A stretch of DNA of 64,000 nucleotides from NCBI GenBank assembly GCA_020637775.1, contig JACKJV010000001.1, forward strand, positions 248,001 to 312,000, given 5' to 3'. How positions within the stretch are numbered: position 1 is the first letter of the stretch; each line of letters starts with the position of its first letter. Positions 1 through 9,110 of this stretch are shown piece by piece. A program made the translations under genes and the position numbers. Under the pieces are notes generated by a model that did no database searches, was not told the DNA's origin, and worked only from the letters and a program-made list of their open reading frames with translations. The DNA comes from Brucellaceae bacterium (GTDB lineage: Bacteria > Pseudomonadota > Alphaproteobacteria > Rhizobiales > Rhizobiaceae).

Positions 1-1221
1 TTCGCCTTCGACCAGACGAAGATGACGCCGCTGATGTCATCCGGCCCGTTCCGTGTGGCCGAGGCGCAGGCCGGACTGTTCATCGAATATAAGCGGATGG
101 CGGACTACTGGGGCCGTGACCTGCCCGTCATGCGCGGGCAATTCCATTTCGACCGGATCCGCATCGACTACTACCGTGACCGGCAGGCCGGGTTCGAGGC
201 CTTCAAGAAGGGAATCACCCTGTTCCGGCAGGAATTCACGTCCAAGACCTGGGCCACGGAATATGATTTCCCGGCCATCACGGAAGGCAAGGTCATCAAA
301 CGCACCTTCCCGCGCGAGAAATACGCCACGATGCAGGGCTGGGCGATCAACCGGCGGCGGCCGCACCTGGCAGACCGCCGCATGTCACAGGCCATCAACC
401 TGTGTTTCGATTTCCAGTGGACCCGCGAAAAGCTGTTCTACGGCTCCTACGAGCGGTCGCAGTCGTTGTTTTCCGGCTCCGATTTCGTGGCCAGCGGGCC
501 GCCCTCGCCGGAAGAACTGGAATTGCTGGAGCCATGGCGCGGCAGCCTGCCGGACACGGTGTTCGGCGAACCGGTGACCATGCCGGTTTCGGATGGCTCG
601 GGACGCGACCGGCGGCTGTTGTCACAGGCTGCCCGCCTGCTCAACGAGATGGGATACCGCCGCGGCGGCAACGGCATGCTGGCCGATGACAAGGGCGTGG
701 CGCTGACCCTGGAAATCCTGGTGCGTGACGCGACCTTCGTGCGCGTCCTGCAGCCTTTCATCGAAAACCTTCGCGCCGTGGGCATCGACGCGTCCTCGCG
801 GCTGGTGGATGCCTCGCAATTCGAGACGCGGCTGCGCGACTATGAATTCGACATGGTGGGCATCGCGCTCAACCACGGCGCCACGCCGACCCGCGAAGGC
901 CTGGCGCTGATCTTCTCTTCGGAAGCGGCGGCAGCAGCGGGCACGCGCAATCTGCCGGGAACGGCGGACCCGGCCGTCGATGCGCTGATCGACACGGTCG
1001 GCAGGGCGGAAACGCGCGAGGCCATGACGATTGCCATGCGCGCGCTCGACCGGGTCTTGCGCGCGCGGCTAGACTGGATTCCAAATTGGCATGCGGCGAA
1101 TCACCGGGCAGCCTTCTGGGACATGTTCGGTTACGCCGAACCGAAGCCCGACTACGGCTTTTCGCCGGAACGGCTCTGGTGGGTGGATGAAGAAAAGGCA
1201 AGGGCGATTGGCAAGGCCTGA
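1..1221 (+). CDS. yejA: Peptide ABC transporter substrate-binding protein YejA, C-terminal part (5' end outside window)
   Basis: The last 406 residues of an extracellular solute-binding protein of the SBP_bac_5 (oligopeptide/dipeptide) family; the reading frame is open from base 1, so the signal peptide and first lobe lie before the window. In known systems YejA binds peptides in the periplasm and hands them to YejB/YejE/YejF. The call rests on the Yej permease and ATPase genes directly downstream (yejB starts 39 nt later) and on family-like text such as MSQAINLCFDFQWT and PNWHAANHRAAFWD. The substrate cannot be read from the sequence; short peptides are the inference. An alternative would be another SBP_bac_5 specificity such as nickel or opines, which is less likely given the neighbours. 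Confidence 0.85.
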   Translation, partial: FAFDQTKMTPLMSSGPFRVAEAQAGLFIEYKRMADYWGRDLPVMRGQFHFDRIRIDYYRDRQAGFEAFKKGITLFRQEFTSKTWATEYDFPAITEGKVIKRTFPREKYATMQGWAINRRRPHLADRRMSQAINLCFDFQWTREKLFYGSYERSQSLFSGSDFVASGPPSPEELELLEPWRGSLPDTVFGEPVTMPVSDGSGRDRRLLSQAARLLNEMGYRRGGNGMLADDKGVALTLEILVRDATFVRVLQPFIENLRAVGIDASSRLVDASQFETRLRDYEFDMVGIALNHGATPTREGLALIFSSEAAAAAGTRNLPGTADPAVDALIDTVGRAETREAMTIAMRALDRVLRARLDWIPNWHAANHRAAFWDMFGYAEPKPDYGFSPERLWWVDEEKARAIGKA

Positions 1222-1260
1222 CGATGCAAAACCGGCCGTGACGAAGCGGGGACCGGCCTG

Positions 1261-2370
1261 ATGGGTGCCTATATCCTCAGGCGCCTGCTGCTGATGATCC
1301 CGACGCTGCTCGGGATCATGGCGGTGTCTTTCGCTGTCATCCAGTTCGCGCCCGGCGGGCCGGTGGAGCAGGTGATCGCGCAACTGACCGGCCAGGGCGG
1401 CAGCGCGACCGACCGCATTTCCGGCGGCGGCGGCGATTTCGGCGGGCAGAACCAGGGCTTCGATTCGGGCGGCGGCGACGTATCGTCCAAGTATCGCGGC
1501 GCGCAGGGGCTCGATCCGGAGTTCATCCGCCAGCTCGAACAGCAATTCGGATTCGACAAGCCATGGTATGAGCGCTTCGGCCTGATGCTGTGGGATTATG
1601 CCCGGTTCGATTTCGGCGAAAGCTATTTCCGCTCCACTTCAGTGATCGACCTGATCCTGGAGAAGATGCCGGTCTCGATCTCGCTCGGGCTGTGGCTGAC
1701 GCTGATCTCCTATTCCATCTCCATACCGCTGGGCATCCGGAAGGCGGTCAAGGACGGTTCGGCCTTCGACGTCTGGACATCGGCCGTCATCATCGTGGGC
1801 TATGCCATTCCAGGCTTCCTGTTCGCGGTGCTGCTGATCGTGCTGTTTGCCGGCGGTTCCTTCTGGGATCTGTTCCCGCTGCGCGGCCTGACATCGGAAA
1901 ACTGGAGCGAATTGTCCTGGCCAGAGCGCATCGTGGACTATTTCTGGCACCTGACACTGCCGCTCACGGCCATGGTGCTGTCGCAATTCGCCACGCTGAC
2001 GCTGTTGACGAAGAATTCCTTTCTCGACGAGATCAAGAAGCAGTATGTGGTGACCGCTAGGGCGAAGGGACTCACCGAACGCCAGGTGCTCTACGGGCAT
2101 GTCTTCCGCAATGCCATGCTCATCATCATCGCCGGTTTTCCCGGCGCCTTCATCGGCGCCTTCTTCACCGGGTCGCTGCTGATCGAACAGATCTTCTCGC
2201 TCGACGGGCTTGGCCTGCTCGGTTTCAAGTCGGTCATCGACCGTGACTATCCCGTGGTCTTCGCCACGCTCTACATCTTTTCGCTGATGGGCCTGCTGAT
2301 CGGGCTGATCTCCGATCTGACCTATACGTGGATCGATCCGCGCATCGATTTCGAGCGGAGGGACGTGTGA
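1261..2370 (+). CDS. yejB: Peptide ABC transporter permease YejB
   Basis: Inner-membrane permease of the binding-protein-dependent transport family (369 aa). The N-terminus [18 protein letters not shown] is the usual first transmembrane helix of DppB/OppB-type permeases. A Gly-rich periplasmic insert lies at about residues 40-75, and the coupling (EAA-like) loop that contacts the ATPase is around residues 262-282 ([20 protein letters not shown]). The insert before [16 protein letters not shown] is longer than in OppB and typical of YejB. The ATG at 1261 follows yejA by 39 nt, and the TGA overlaps the next ATG by one base, so translation is probably coupled. Confidence 0.93.
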   Translation: MGAYILRRLLLMIPTLLGIMAVSFAVIQFAPGGPVEQVIAQLTGQGGSATDRISGGGGDFGGQNQGFDSGGGDVSSKYRGAQGLDPEFIRQLEQQFGFDKPWYERFGLMLWDYARFDFGESYFRSTSVIDLILEKMPVSISLGLWLTLISYSISIPLGIRKAVKDGSAFDVWTSAVIIVGYAIPGFLFAVLLIVLFAGGSFWDLFPLRGLTSENWSELSWPERIVDYFWHLTLPLTAMVLSQFATLTLLTKNSFLDEIKKQYVVTARAKGLTERQVLYGHVFRNAMLIIIAGFPGAFIGAFFTGSLLIEQIFSLDGLGLLGFKSVIDRDYPVVFATLYIFSLMGLLIGLISDLTYTWIDPRIDFERRDV

Positions 2371-3518
2371 TGGACAAGACCGTCCACGACCGCACCGCCA
2401 CGGCGCAAGCGCGCAGGCGCAAGCCCTTCATGTCGCCGCTCAACCAGCGGCGCTGGCAGAACTTCAAGGCCAACCGGCGCGGCTACTGGTCGCTGTGGAT
2501 CTTTCTCGTCCTGTTCGTCGTGACGCTGATGGCGGAGTTCGTGGCGAACGACAAGCCGGTGCTCGTTTCCTACAAGGGCGAGATCCTGTCGCCGGTCCTC
2601 GTCGACTATCCGGAGGAAAAGTTCGGCGGCTTCCTGGCCATCACGGACTATCGAGACCCGGTGATCCAGGAGGAAATCGAGGCCAATGGCTGGATGCTGT
2701 GGCCACCGATCCGCTATAATTACCGTACGGTCAACCGCGAAATCCCGGAAGCAGCGCCCGCCAAGCCGTCCTGGATGTACACGCCGGAGGAACGGTGCAG
2801 CCAGTTCGTCGACGGGGTCGACGATCCCAATTGCAACATGGGCAACTGGAACTGGCTGGGCACAGACGACCAGGCGCGCGACGTGCTCGCCCGTGTCATC
2901 TACGGTTTCCGCATCTCGGTCCTGTTCGGCCTGACGCTGACACTGTTCTCGGCGGTCATCGGCGTCAGCGCAGGCGCAGTGCAGGGCTATTTCGGCGGCT
3001 GGGTGGATCTCATCTTCCAGCGCTTCATCGAGATCTGGTCCTCGATTCCGGTCCTGTTCCTGATCCTCATCATCGCGTCGGTGCTGCCGCCGGGGTTCTG
3101 GATCCTGCTCGGCATCATGCTGCTGTTCTCCTGGGTCTCCTTCGTCGGCGTGGTGCGGGCGGAGTTCCTGCGGGCGCGCAATTTCGAATATGTCAACGCG
3201 GCGCGGGCGCTCGGCGTGTCCAACCGCACGATCATGTTCCGCCACCTGCTGCCCAATGCCATGGTGGCCACGCTGACCTTCCTGCCCTTCATCCTGAACG
3301 GGTCGATCACCTCGCTGACCTCGCTCGACTTCCTCGGCCTCGGGCTGCCGCCCGGCTCCGCCTCGCTGGGCGAATTGCTGGCGCAGGGCAAGAAGAACCT
3401 GCAGGCGCCCTGGCTCGGCATTGCCGGCTTCGTCGTCATCTCGCTGATGCTGTCGCTGCTGATCTTCATCGGCGAGGCGACACGAGACGCCTTCGATCCG
3501 AGAAAGACGTTCCGATGA
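2370..3518 (+). CDS. yejE: Peptide ABC transporter permease YejE
   Basis: Second permease (382 aa), partner of YejB. An N-terminal cytosolic stretch (MSPLNQRRWQNFKANRRGYW) precedes a first helix at about residues 40-58. A large periplasmic domain of about 130 residues follows, as in the OppC_N family, then the BPD_transp_1 core with coupling-loop text (FEYVNAARALGVSNRTIMFR). I start it at ATG 2370, which overlaps the yejB stop by one base; the frame is open further upstream, but that part only repeats yejB coding sequence. The 3' end overlaps yejF by 4 nt (ATGA). Role: with YejB it forms the membrane channel of the peptide importer. Confidence 0.93.
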   Translation: MDKTVHDRTATAQARRRKPFMSPLNQRRWQNFKANRRGYWSLWIFLVLFVVTLMAEFVANDKPVLVSYKGEILSPVLVDYPEEKFGGFLAITDYRDPVIQEEIEANGWMLWPPIRYNYRTVNREIPEAAPAKPSWMYTPEERCSQFVDGVDDPNCNMGNWNWLGTDDQARDVLARVIYGFRISVLFGLTLTLFSAVIGVSAGAVQGYFGGWVDLIFQRFIEIWSSIPVLFLILIIASVLPPGFWILLGIMLLFSWVSFVGVVRAEFLRARNFEYVNAARALGVSNRTIMFRHLLPNAMVATLTFLPFILNGSITSLTSLDFLGLGLPPGSASLGELLAQGKKNLQAPWLGIAGFVVISLMLSLLIFIGEATRDAFDPRKTFR

Positions 3519-5146
3519 GCCAAGCCCCCCTGCTCTCAGTCCGGGATCTGTCGGTCGCCTTCAAGATGGGCGGAAACGACGTGACGGCTGTGGACCATGT
3601 GTCGTTCGACATCATGCCGGGCGAGACCGTGGCACTGGTGGGCGAGTCCGGTTCGGGCAAGTCGGTCTCGGCCCTGTCGGTGCTCAAGCTCCTGCCCTAT
3701 CCGGCCGCCAGCCATCCTTCCGGCCAGATCCTGTTCGATGGCGACGACCTGCTCGACCACGACGAACGCGACCTGATGCGTGTGCGCGGCAATGCCATCT
3801 CGATGATCTTCCAGGAGCCGATGACCTCGCTCAATCCGCTTCACACGATCGAAAAGCAGATCGCGGAAGTGCTCAGGCTGCACCAGGGCATGGATGACCG
3901 AAGCGCCCGTGCGCGCGTGCTGGAACTGCTGAACCAGGTCGGCATCCGCGAACCGGAAAAGCGGCTCGGCTCCTATCCGCACCAGTTGTCAGGCGGGCAG
4001 CGGCAGCGCGTGATGATCGCCATGGCGCTGGCCAACGAGCCGCGCCTGCTGATCGCCGACGAGCCGACGACAGCGCTGGACGTGACCGTGCAGGCGCAGA
4101 TCCTCGAACTGCTGGGCCGGCTGAAAACGCAACACAAGATGTCCATGCTGTTCATCACCCATGATCTCGGCATCGTGCGCAAGATAGCCGACCGGGTCTG
4201 CGTGATGACCAGGGGAAAGATCGTGGAAAGCGGGCCGACTCGCGCCATTTTCGAGAACCCGCAACACGACTATACCCGCCATCTCCTGGCCGCGGAGCCG
4301 AAGGGGCACCCGCCGGCGGCCGATCCTTCAGCGGCGACGGTCATGAAGGGGGACCAGGTCAAGGTCTGGTTCCCGGTGCGTCAGGGTTTCTTCCGCAAGG
4401 TGGTGGATCACGTGAAGGCGGTCGACGGCATCGATGTGACCGTGAAGGCCGGCCAGACGCTGGGCGTGGTGGGCGAATCCGGCTCCGGCAAGACCACGCT
4501 GGGGCTGGCACTGTCGCGCATGATCCAGTCGGAAGGCGCCATCACGTTCGAGGGCAAGCGCATCGATTCGCATTCCTTCAAGGACATGCGGCCGCTGCGC
4601 TCGCACATGCAGATCGTCTTCCAGGATCCTTTCGGCTCGCTCAGCCCGCGCATGTCGGTCTCCGAGATCATCGAGGAGGGCATGGCGATCCATTTCCCGG
4701 ACCTGAGCCGGGCCGAGCGCGACGCGCGCGTGGTCGCGGTGCTGGAGGAAGTGGGGCTCGACCCCTCCAGCCGCCATCGCTATCCGCATGAATTTTCCGG
4801 TGGCCAGCGCCAGCGAATCGCCATTGCCCGGGCCATGGTGCTCAATCCGCGCTTCGTCATGCTGGACGAGCCGACGTCGGCGCTGGATATGAGCGTTCAG
4901 GCACAGGTGGTGGACCTGCTGCGCGACCTGCAGAAGCGGCACGACCTGGCCTATCTCTTCATCAGCCATGACCTGAAAGTGGTGCGGGCGCTGGCCAATG
5001 AGGTCATCGTCATGCGTGGCGGGCGCGTGGTGGAATACGGCACCGCCGACCAGATTTTCGAAAACCCGCAAACCGACTACACGCGGGCCCTGATCGCGGC
5101 GGCCTTCGACATCGAGACGGCACCGTCCGGCGTGGTAAGCCAGTGA
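3515..5146 (+). CDS. yejF: Peptide ABC transporter ATP-binding protein YejF (two fused ATPase domains)
   Basis: Duplicated ABC ATPase of 543 aa that powers the YejBE channel. Domain 1 has Walker A GESGSGKS at residues 43-50, signature LSGGQRQR near 158 and Walker B/D-loop [12 protein letters not shown] near 178. Domain 2 repeats these with GESGSGKTT near 319, FSGGQRQR near 427 and [12 protein letters not shown]. Each half ends with an oligopeptide-transporter tail ending in FENPQ-DYTR, typical of DppD/DppF-like subunits. Both nucleotide sites look complete. ATG 3515 overlaps the yejE stop (ATGA) and the stop overlaps the GTG of the NUDIX gene (GTGA). The frame is open far upstream, but that is shadow of yejE. 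Confidence 0.94.
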   Translation: MSQAPLLSVRDLSVAFKMGGNDVTAVDHVSFDIMPGETVALVGESGSGKSVSALSVLKLLPYPAASHPSGQILFDGDDLLDHDERDLMRVRGNAISMIFQEPMTSLNPLHTIEKQIAEVLRLHQGMDDRSARARVLELLNQVGIREPEKRLGSYPHQLSGGQRQRVMIAMALANEPRLLIADEPTTALDVTVQAQILELLGRLKTQHKMSMLFITHDLGIVRKIADRVCVMTRGKIVESGPTRAIFENPQHDYTRHLLAAEPKGHPPAADPSAATVMKGDQVKVWFPVRQGFFRKVVDHVKAVDGIDVTVKAGQTLGVVGESGSGKTTLGLALSRMIQSEGAITFEGKRIDSHSFKDMRPLRSHMQIVFQDPFGSLSPRMSVSEIIEEGMAIHFPDLSRAERDARVVAVLEEVGLDPSSRHRYPHEFSGGQRQRIAIARAMVLNPRFVMLDEPTSALDMSVQAQVVDLLRDLQKRHDLAYLFISHDLKVVRALANEVIVMRGGRVVEYGTADQIFENPQTDYTRALIAAAFDIETAPSGVVSQ

Positions 5147-5775
5147 CGCGGACGGCGCTGGCAGACCGGCCGGTCGAGACCGAGATCACCGGCCGCTCGG
5201 TGCTGTCGGAGGGGTTTCGGCGGATGGTGCGCTTCATGCTGCGCCACCGCCGGCACGACGGCGGATGGAGCGGCATGATGACCCGCGACATCCATGAGGG
5301 CGCGAAGGTGGCTGCCGTGATCGCCTGGGATCCGGAGCGCGACCGGCTGGTGCTGATCCGGCAGTTCCGGCCGGCGGCGCATCTGGCGACCGGCTGCGGC
5401 TCGCTGGTCGAAATCGTCGCCGGCGGCGTGGAGGATGGCGAGACGCCGGAAACGGCGGCGCTGCGCGAATTGAAGGAAGAGACGGGACTGGTCGCGCAGG
5501 CCATCGTCCCGTGCCTCGAATTCCTGCCCTCGCCCGGCATCACCACCGAACATGCCTTCCTTTTCCTGGCGCTGGTCGACAGTTCCGCGCTTCCCGCGAC
5601 GGCCGGCGAGGACGATGACGAGGACATAGAGCCGCTTGCCGTGCCTGTCCTGACAACGCTGGATGCGGCCGGGCGCGGGGTCTTCCGCAACGGGTTCGCG
5701 CTCCTGGCGCTCAACTGGTTTGCCGGCCAGGATCGCGCAGAACTGAGGCAAAGACTGACGGAGGCGATGACATGA
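5143..5775 (+). CDS. NUDIX hydrolase (ADP-ribose pyrophosphatase-like)
   Basis: A 210-aa protein with a full Nudix box at residues 94-116, fitting G-x5-E-x7-REUxEExGU (GGVEDGE...RELKEETGL). The preceding strand-rich segment (VIAWDPERDRLVLIRQFRPA) and the Glu after the box resemble ADP-ribose/nucleoside-diphosphate-sugar pyrophosphatases of the NudF/NudE type, which hydrolyse X-linked nucleoside diphosphates with Mg2+. The start is GTG at 5143, inside the yejF stop (GTGA); the end overlaps the next gene by 4 nt (ATGA). Sitting in the yej operon, it may detoxify a nucleotide derivative, but that is inference; the exact substrate cannot be told. Confidence 0.85.
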   Translation: MTRTALADRPVETEITGRSVLSEGFRRMVRFMLRHRRHDGGWSGMMTRDIHEGAKVAAVIAWDPERDRLVLIRQFRPAAHLATGCGSLVEIVAGGVEDGETPETAALRELKEETGLVAQAIVPCLEFLPSPGITTEHAFLFLALVDSSALPATAGEDDDEDIEPLAVPVLTTLDAAGRGVFRNGFALLALNWFAGQDRAELRQRLTEAMT

Positions 5776-6734
5776 CGGGCGAGGCGATCCTTGTCGCCGT
5801 GGGCGATGACAGGCCGGAGGACTGGCTGCCGGTTTTCGCCGAGCGCCATCGCGGCCAAACCGTGTACTGGTACGAACCGGGCATGGACGAGGCGGCGCTG
5901 CGGGACTGCGCCTATGCCATCGTCTGGGCGCCGGATTCCGCATTGCTCGACAGGATCGGCCACATGAAGGCCCTGTTCTCGCTGGGTGCGGGCGTGGACC
6001 ACATCACACGTTCAGGGGTGGCGCTGCCCCCCATCCCGGTGGTTCGCTATGTCGGCGACGACCTCACAAACCGCATGAGCGAATGGGTCGTGCTGCAATG
6101 CCTGCATCACCTGCGCCAGCAGGGACGCTATGCGTTGCAGCAGCGCGGCCATGTCTGGCGGGCGCTGGAGCAGCCGGGGGCGGAAGATGTGCGCGTCGGG
6201 ATCATGGGTCTCGGCGTGCTGGGCCAGGATGCGGCGGCAAGGCTGAAGCCGTTCGGCTTCCGGCTTTCCGGCTGGAGCCGGAGCCGCAAGTCCATCGACG
6301 GGATGACATGCTTCGCCGGGCAGGACGAACTGGATGCCTTTCTCGGGCAGACGGATTTCCTCGTTTCCCTCCTTCCGCGCACGGCGGAGACGGAAGGTCT
6401 CGTCAACCGCGCCTTCCTGGAGAAGCTCGCACGGGACGGTGCCTTCGGCGCGCCGGTCTACATCAATGCCGGACGGGGCAAGACCCAGGTGGATGCCGAT
6501 ATCGTGGCAGCGCTGCATGACGGCACACTGGCCGGCGCCTCGCTCGACGTGTTCGAGACCGAACCATTGCCGGAAGGGCATCCTGCCTGGGATGCGCCGA
6601 ATCTCGTCATCACGCCGCATGCGGCGGCCTGGTCGAAGCGCAGCGCCGTCGTGGAATACGTGATGGGCCAGATCGCCCGCCTGAGGCAGGGAAAGCCGCT
6701 GGAAAACGTGATCGACCCGCAGGCCGGCTACTGA
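5772..6734 (+). CDS. ghrA: Glyoxylate/hydroxypyruvate reductase A (GhrA-type D-2-hydroxyacid dehydrogenase)
   Basis: A 320-aa NAD(P)H-dependent reductase of the D-isomer-specific 2-hydroxyacid dehydrogenase family; GhrA converts glyoxylate to glycolate and hydroxypyruvate to D-glycerate. Visible marks: LFSLGAGVDHI near 68-78, dinucleotide-binding GLGVLG at 146-151, the Arg of INAGRGKTQVD, the Glu of LDVFETEPLP and the His of NLVITPHAAAW, which together make the catalytic Arg-Glu-His set. Length and the short N-terminal domain fit the GhrA branch better than GhrB or SerA. It is the last gene of the yej operon (ATGA overlap with the NUDIX gene). Its 3' end overlaps the convergent NlpC/P60 gene by 7 nt. 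Confidence 0.88.
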   Translation: MTGEAILVAVGDDRPEDWLPVFAERHRGQTVYWYEPGMDEAALRDCAYAIVWAPDSALLDRIGHMKALFSLGAGVDHITRSGVALPPIPVVRYVGDDLTNRMSEWVVLQCLHHLRQQGRYALQQRGHVWRALEQPGAEDVRVGIMGLGVLGQDAAARLKPFGFRLSGWSRSRKSIDGMTCFAGQDELDAFLGQTDFLVSLLPRTAETEGLVNRAFLEKLARDGAFGAPVYINAGRGKTQVDADIVAALHDGTLAGASLDVFETEPLPEGHPAWDAPNLVITPHAAAWSKRSAVVEYVMGQIARLRQGKPLENVIDPQAGY

Positions 6735-7585
6735 ACCCGCCTGAACGCGGTTGGCTGGCCGTAGAGGTAGCCGATGCGGGCAATGGCGGCATCGAGGTTT
6801 TCCAGCGCCACGGTCATCGTATGGCCATTGGCGTGAATGAGTGTGTCCGCATCGGTCATGATGCCCACATGACCGGTCCAGAAGACCAGATCGCCGCGGC
6901 GCAGGTCTTCCCGCGCGATCATGTCTCCCAGGTTCGCCGCCTGCATGTCGGTATCGCGCACCACATCGCGGCCGGCCATCCGGAAGGCAAGCTGCACCAG
7001 GCCCGAACAGTCGATCCCGAAGGCCGATGTGCCGCCCCACAGATAGGGCGTATGCAGCAGTTGCTCGGCCACGGCCGCGTGATCGGCTGTCAGCGGCTGA
7101 CCGTCAAGCGGGCCGAGATGGCCCATGACAACCCAGTCGCCCGCTTCCGTCTGCCCATAGGCAAGGCCGCGCGTCTGCGCCCGCGCCTCGATGGCCACCC
7201 TGCCGCCAAGCGACAGATGCCGTGTGACCGGACGCTTCATGTCCGGTTCGGGATAGGCGAAGCTGCGCGGTACGGCCACCTGGTGAGTGGCGCCGGGGCC
7301 GCAGGGTGCAAGCGCGTCTTCGGCGACATAGCCGACATACATGTCACGCCTGCCCTGCACCCAGGCCCATCCGCCCCGGCGCTCGAATACGCCCACCTCG
7401 TCACCCAGCAGGAATTGCGTATCCATTCCCGCAGCGGCATCGGGAGCGGATTTCACATCGGCGACGGGAACAGCGATACACGCCGGCTTGGCAGACACGA
7501 AGTGTCGTGCATCGACCCGGCCTTGCAAGTGAATATCGGCCAGATCAGGACGAAAGGCATGGAGGCGGCGGTCAAGGGTGGTCAT
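6728..7585 (-). CDS. NlpC/P60-family cell-wall endopeptidase with N-terminal SH3 domain
   Basis: A 285-aa cysteine peptidase of the C40 family that should cleave peptide cross-bridges of peptidoglycan. The C-terminal catalytic domain has the Cys in WGGTSAFGIDCSGLVQ (near residue 192), a His in FWTGHVGIMTD (near 239) and a third polar residue in LIHANGHTM. The middle holds a bacterial SH3-like segment (LLGDEVGVFERRGGWAWVQ). No signal peptide is seen, so export is unclear. I chose ATG 7585, preceded by AGGA, giving MTTLDRRLHAFRPDLAD. A TTG at 7633 that would overlap pepA by 8 nt is an alternative. It lies just after the aminopeptidase on the same strand, a common alphaproteobacterial pair for peptide trimming. 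Confidence 0.86.
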   Translation of the reverse strand: MTTLDRRLHAFRPDLADIHLQGRVDARHFVSAKPACIAVPVADVKSAPDAAAGMDTQFLLGDEVGVFERRGGWAWVQGRRDMYVGYVAEDALAPCGPGATHQVAVPRSFAYPEPDMKRPVTRHLSLGGRVAIEARAQTRGLAYGQTEAGDWVVMGHLGPLDGQPLTADHAAVAEQLLHTPYLWGGTSAFGIDCSGLVQLAFRMAGRDVVRDTDMQAANLGDMIAREDLRRGDLVFWTGHVGIMTDADTLIHANGHTMTVALENLDAAIARIGYLYGQPTAFRRVQ

Positions 7586-7625
7586 GATTTCCTGCTTCCG
7601 CAACGGATCGGGATCGAGTTTCGCT

Positions 7626-9002
7626 TCAGCCAAACCGCTCGCGGATCACCTTTTCCAGCGCCCGGATGGCTTGCGCCTCGCCGCCGGCGGGTCCGTGCGG
7701 GCGGGCAGCCGGGTTCCATGCGAAAATGTCGAAATGCGCCCAGCTTTTCGCGCCTGCGGCAAAGCGCTGAAGGAAAAGCGCGGCGGTGACGGAACCGGCA
7801 AAGCCGCCGCTGGTGACATTGTTGACATCGGCCACCTTGGAGGCAAGGTCAGCGTCATAGGGCGCCCAGAGCGGCATGCGCCAGAGCGGGTCGGCGCGGT
7901 CGCGCGCGGCATCGGAAAGGGCGGCGGCGAGGCTCTCGTCGGCGGTGTAGAAGGGCGGCAGGTCGGGGCCCAGCGCCACGCGGGCGGCGCCAGTCAGGGT
8001 CGCCATGTCGACGAGAAGATCCGGCGCTTCCTCTCCGGCGAACGTCAGGGCATCGGCCAGGACCAGCCGGCCCTCGGCGTCCGTGTTTCCGATCTCCACG
8101 GTCAGTCCCTGACGGCTTGCCAGGATGTCGCCGGGGCGGAAGGCATTGCCGGCAATCGCGTTTTCCACCGCCGGGATGAGCACGCGCAGCCTGATCCTTG
8201 CGCCGGCTCCCATCAGCATGTCGGCAAGCCCGAGGACATTGGCCGCGCCGCCCATGTCCTTCTTCATGTTGAGCATGGAACTGGGCGGCTTGATGTCGAG
8301 ACCTCCGGTGTCGAAGCACACGCCCTTGCCGACCAGCGTCACTTTCGGCGCATCGTCAGGGCCCCATTGCAGGTCGATCAGGCGGGGCGCATCGGCGGCG
8401 GCGCGGCCGACTGCGTGGATCATCGGAAAATTGTTTTCCAGCAGGTCATCGCCGGCAATCACCTTGACCGATGCCGCGTGGCGCGCCGCCAGGTCGCGCG
8501 CGGCCGCTTCCAGCGCCGATGGCCCCATGTCGCAGGCGGGGGTGTTGACAAGATCACGGGTCAGGCCATGCGCCTGCGCCTGCCGGGTGACCGCTGCCAC
8601 ATCGACGCCCGCGGGCGCCTGGAATGTCAGGGCACGGCCCTGCTTCTTGCCGTAGCGCGTGAAGGCATAGCCGCCAAGCAGCAGGCCCAGGCAGGCGAGC
8701 TCGGCTTGTTGCGGTGGCGTGGCGAAGGCCCATGCCCCTTCCGGCAGCTTGCCGGCCAGGGCGCCGAAACCGAGCGCGCCGTAGCCGCCGGCCATGCCGT
8801 CACCGGTGCCGAAAAGCGCGCCGGCGATCGCGCCGCCGTCGCCCGGCAGGACCAGCACGTCGCCCGCCGCCCCCTCGAAGCGGTTCGCCCTTGCCCATTC
8901 GAGCGCAGGCGCATCCAGGCCGGCAGCCTCCAGCGCGCCCCTGGCGACACAATGCACGGGACGGGCGTCGGAAACAGGACCGGTTTCGAGCGTGACAGGC
9001 AT
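7626..9002 (-). CDS. Leucyl aminopeptidase family protein (M17)
   Basis: A 458-aa cytosolic metallopeptidase that removes N-terminal residues from peptides. The M17 signature NTDAEGRLVLAD is intact (near residue 307). The metal-binding Lys/Asp region VGKGVCFDTGGLDIKP (near 223-238) and the downstream MKKDMGGAANVLG block are also present, so both metal sites look complete. The N-terminal domain is shorter and more divergent than in E. coli PepA, as is usual for the second alphaproteobacterial M17 group; I therefore leave the symbol empty. ATG 9002 begins MPVTLETGPVSD. It is probably co-transcribed with the NlpC/P60 gene that follows directly. The divergent tadD gene begins 108 nt away. Confidence 0.9.
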   Translation of the reverse strand: MPVTLETGPVSDARPVHCVARGALEAAGLDAPALEWARANRFEGAAGDVLVLPGDGGAIAGALFGTGDGMAGGYGALGFGALAGKLPEGAWAFATPPQQAELACLGLLLGGYAFTRYGKKQGRALTFQAPAGVDVAAVTRQAQAHGLTRDLVNTPACDMGPSALEAAARDLAARHAASVKVIAGDDLLENNFPMIHAVGRAAADAPRLIDLQWGPDDAPKVTLVGKGVCFDTGGLDIKPPSSMLNMKKDMGGAANVLGLADMLMGAGARIRLRVLIPAVENAIAGNAFRPGDILASRQGLTVEIGNTDAEGRLVLADALTFAGEEAPDLLVDMATLTGAARVALGPDLPPFYTADESLAAALSDAARDRADPLWRMPLWAPYDADLASKVADVNNVTSGGFAGSVTAALFLQRFAAGAKSWAHFDIFAWNPAARPHGPAGGEAQAIRALEKVIRERFG

Positions 9003-9027
9003 GGCAATTCCTCAAGAACAGCAGGGA

Positions 9028-9042
9028 TTAACGAACTGTTAG
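9028..9042. promoter_or_regulatory. CtrA-like motif upstream of tadD
   Basis: TTAA-N7-TTAG at 9028-9042, followed by a further TTAA at 9045-9048. CtrA, the alphaproteobacterial cell-cycle regulator, prefers TTAA-N7-TTAA; this copy has one mismatch in the second half-site. It lies 69-83 nt before the tadD start and about 26 nt before the divergent aminopeptidase start. It is a pattern match only, but pilus genes are known CtrA targets in Caulobacter. Confidence 0.4.
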
Positions 9043-9110
9043 GGTTAACAGATTATTGCTCACAGGGAAGAGGACCGGCGGGTCCGCCATCATTTCCGCA
9101 GGTGAGCCGC

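Noticed and set aside
2795..3514. 240-codon extension before YejF
   Set aside because: In frame with yejF but entirely within yejE in another frame; ABC text begins only at the ATG at 3515.
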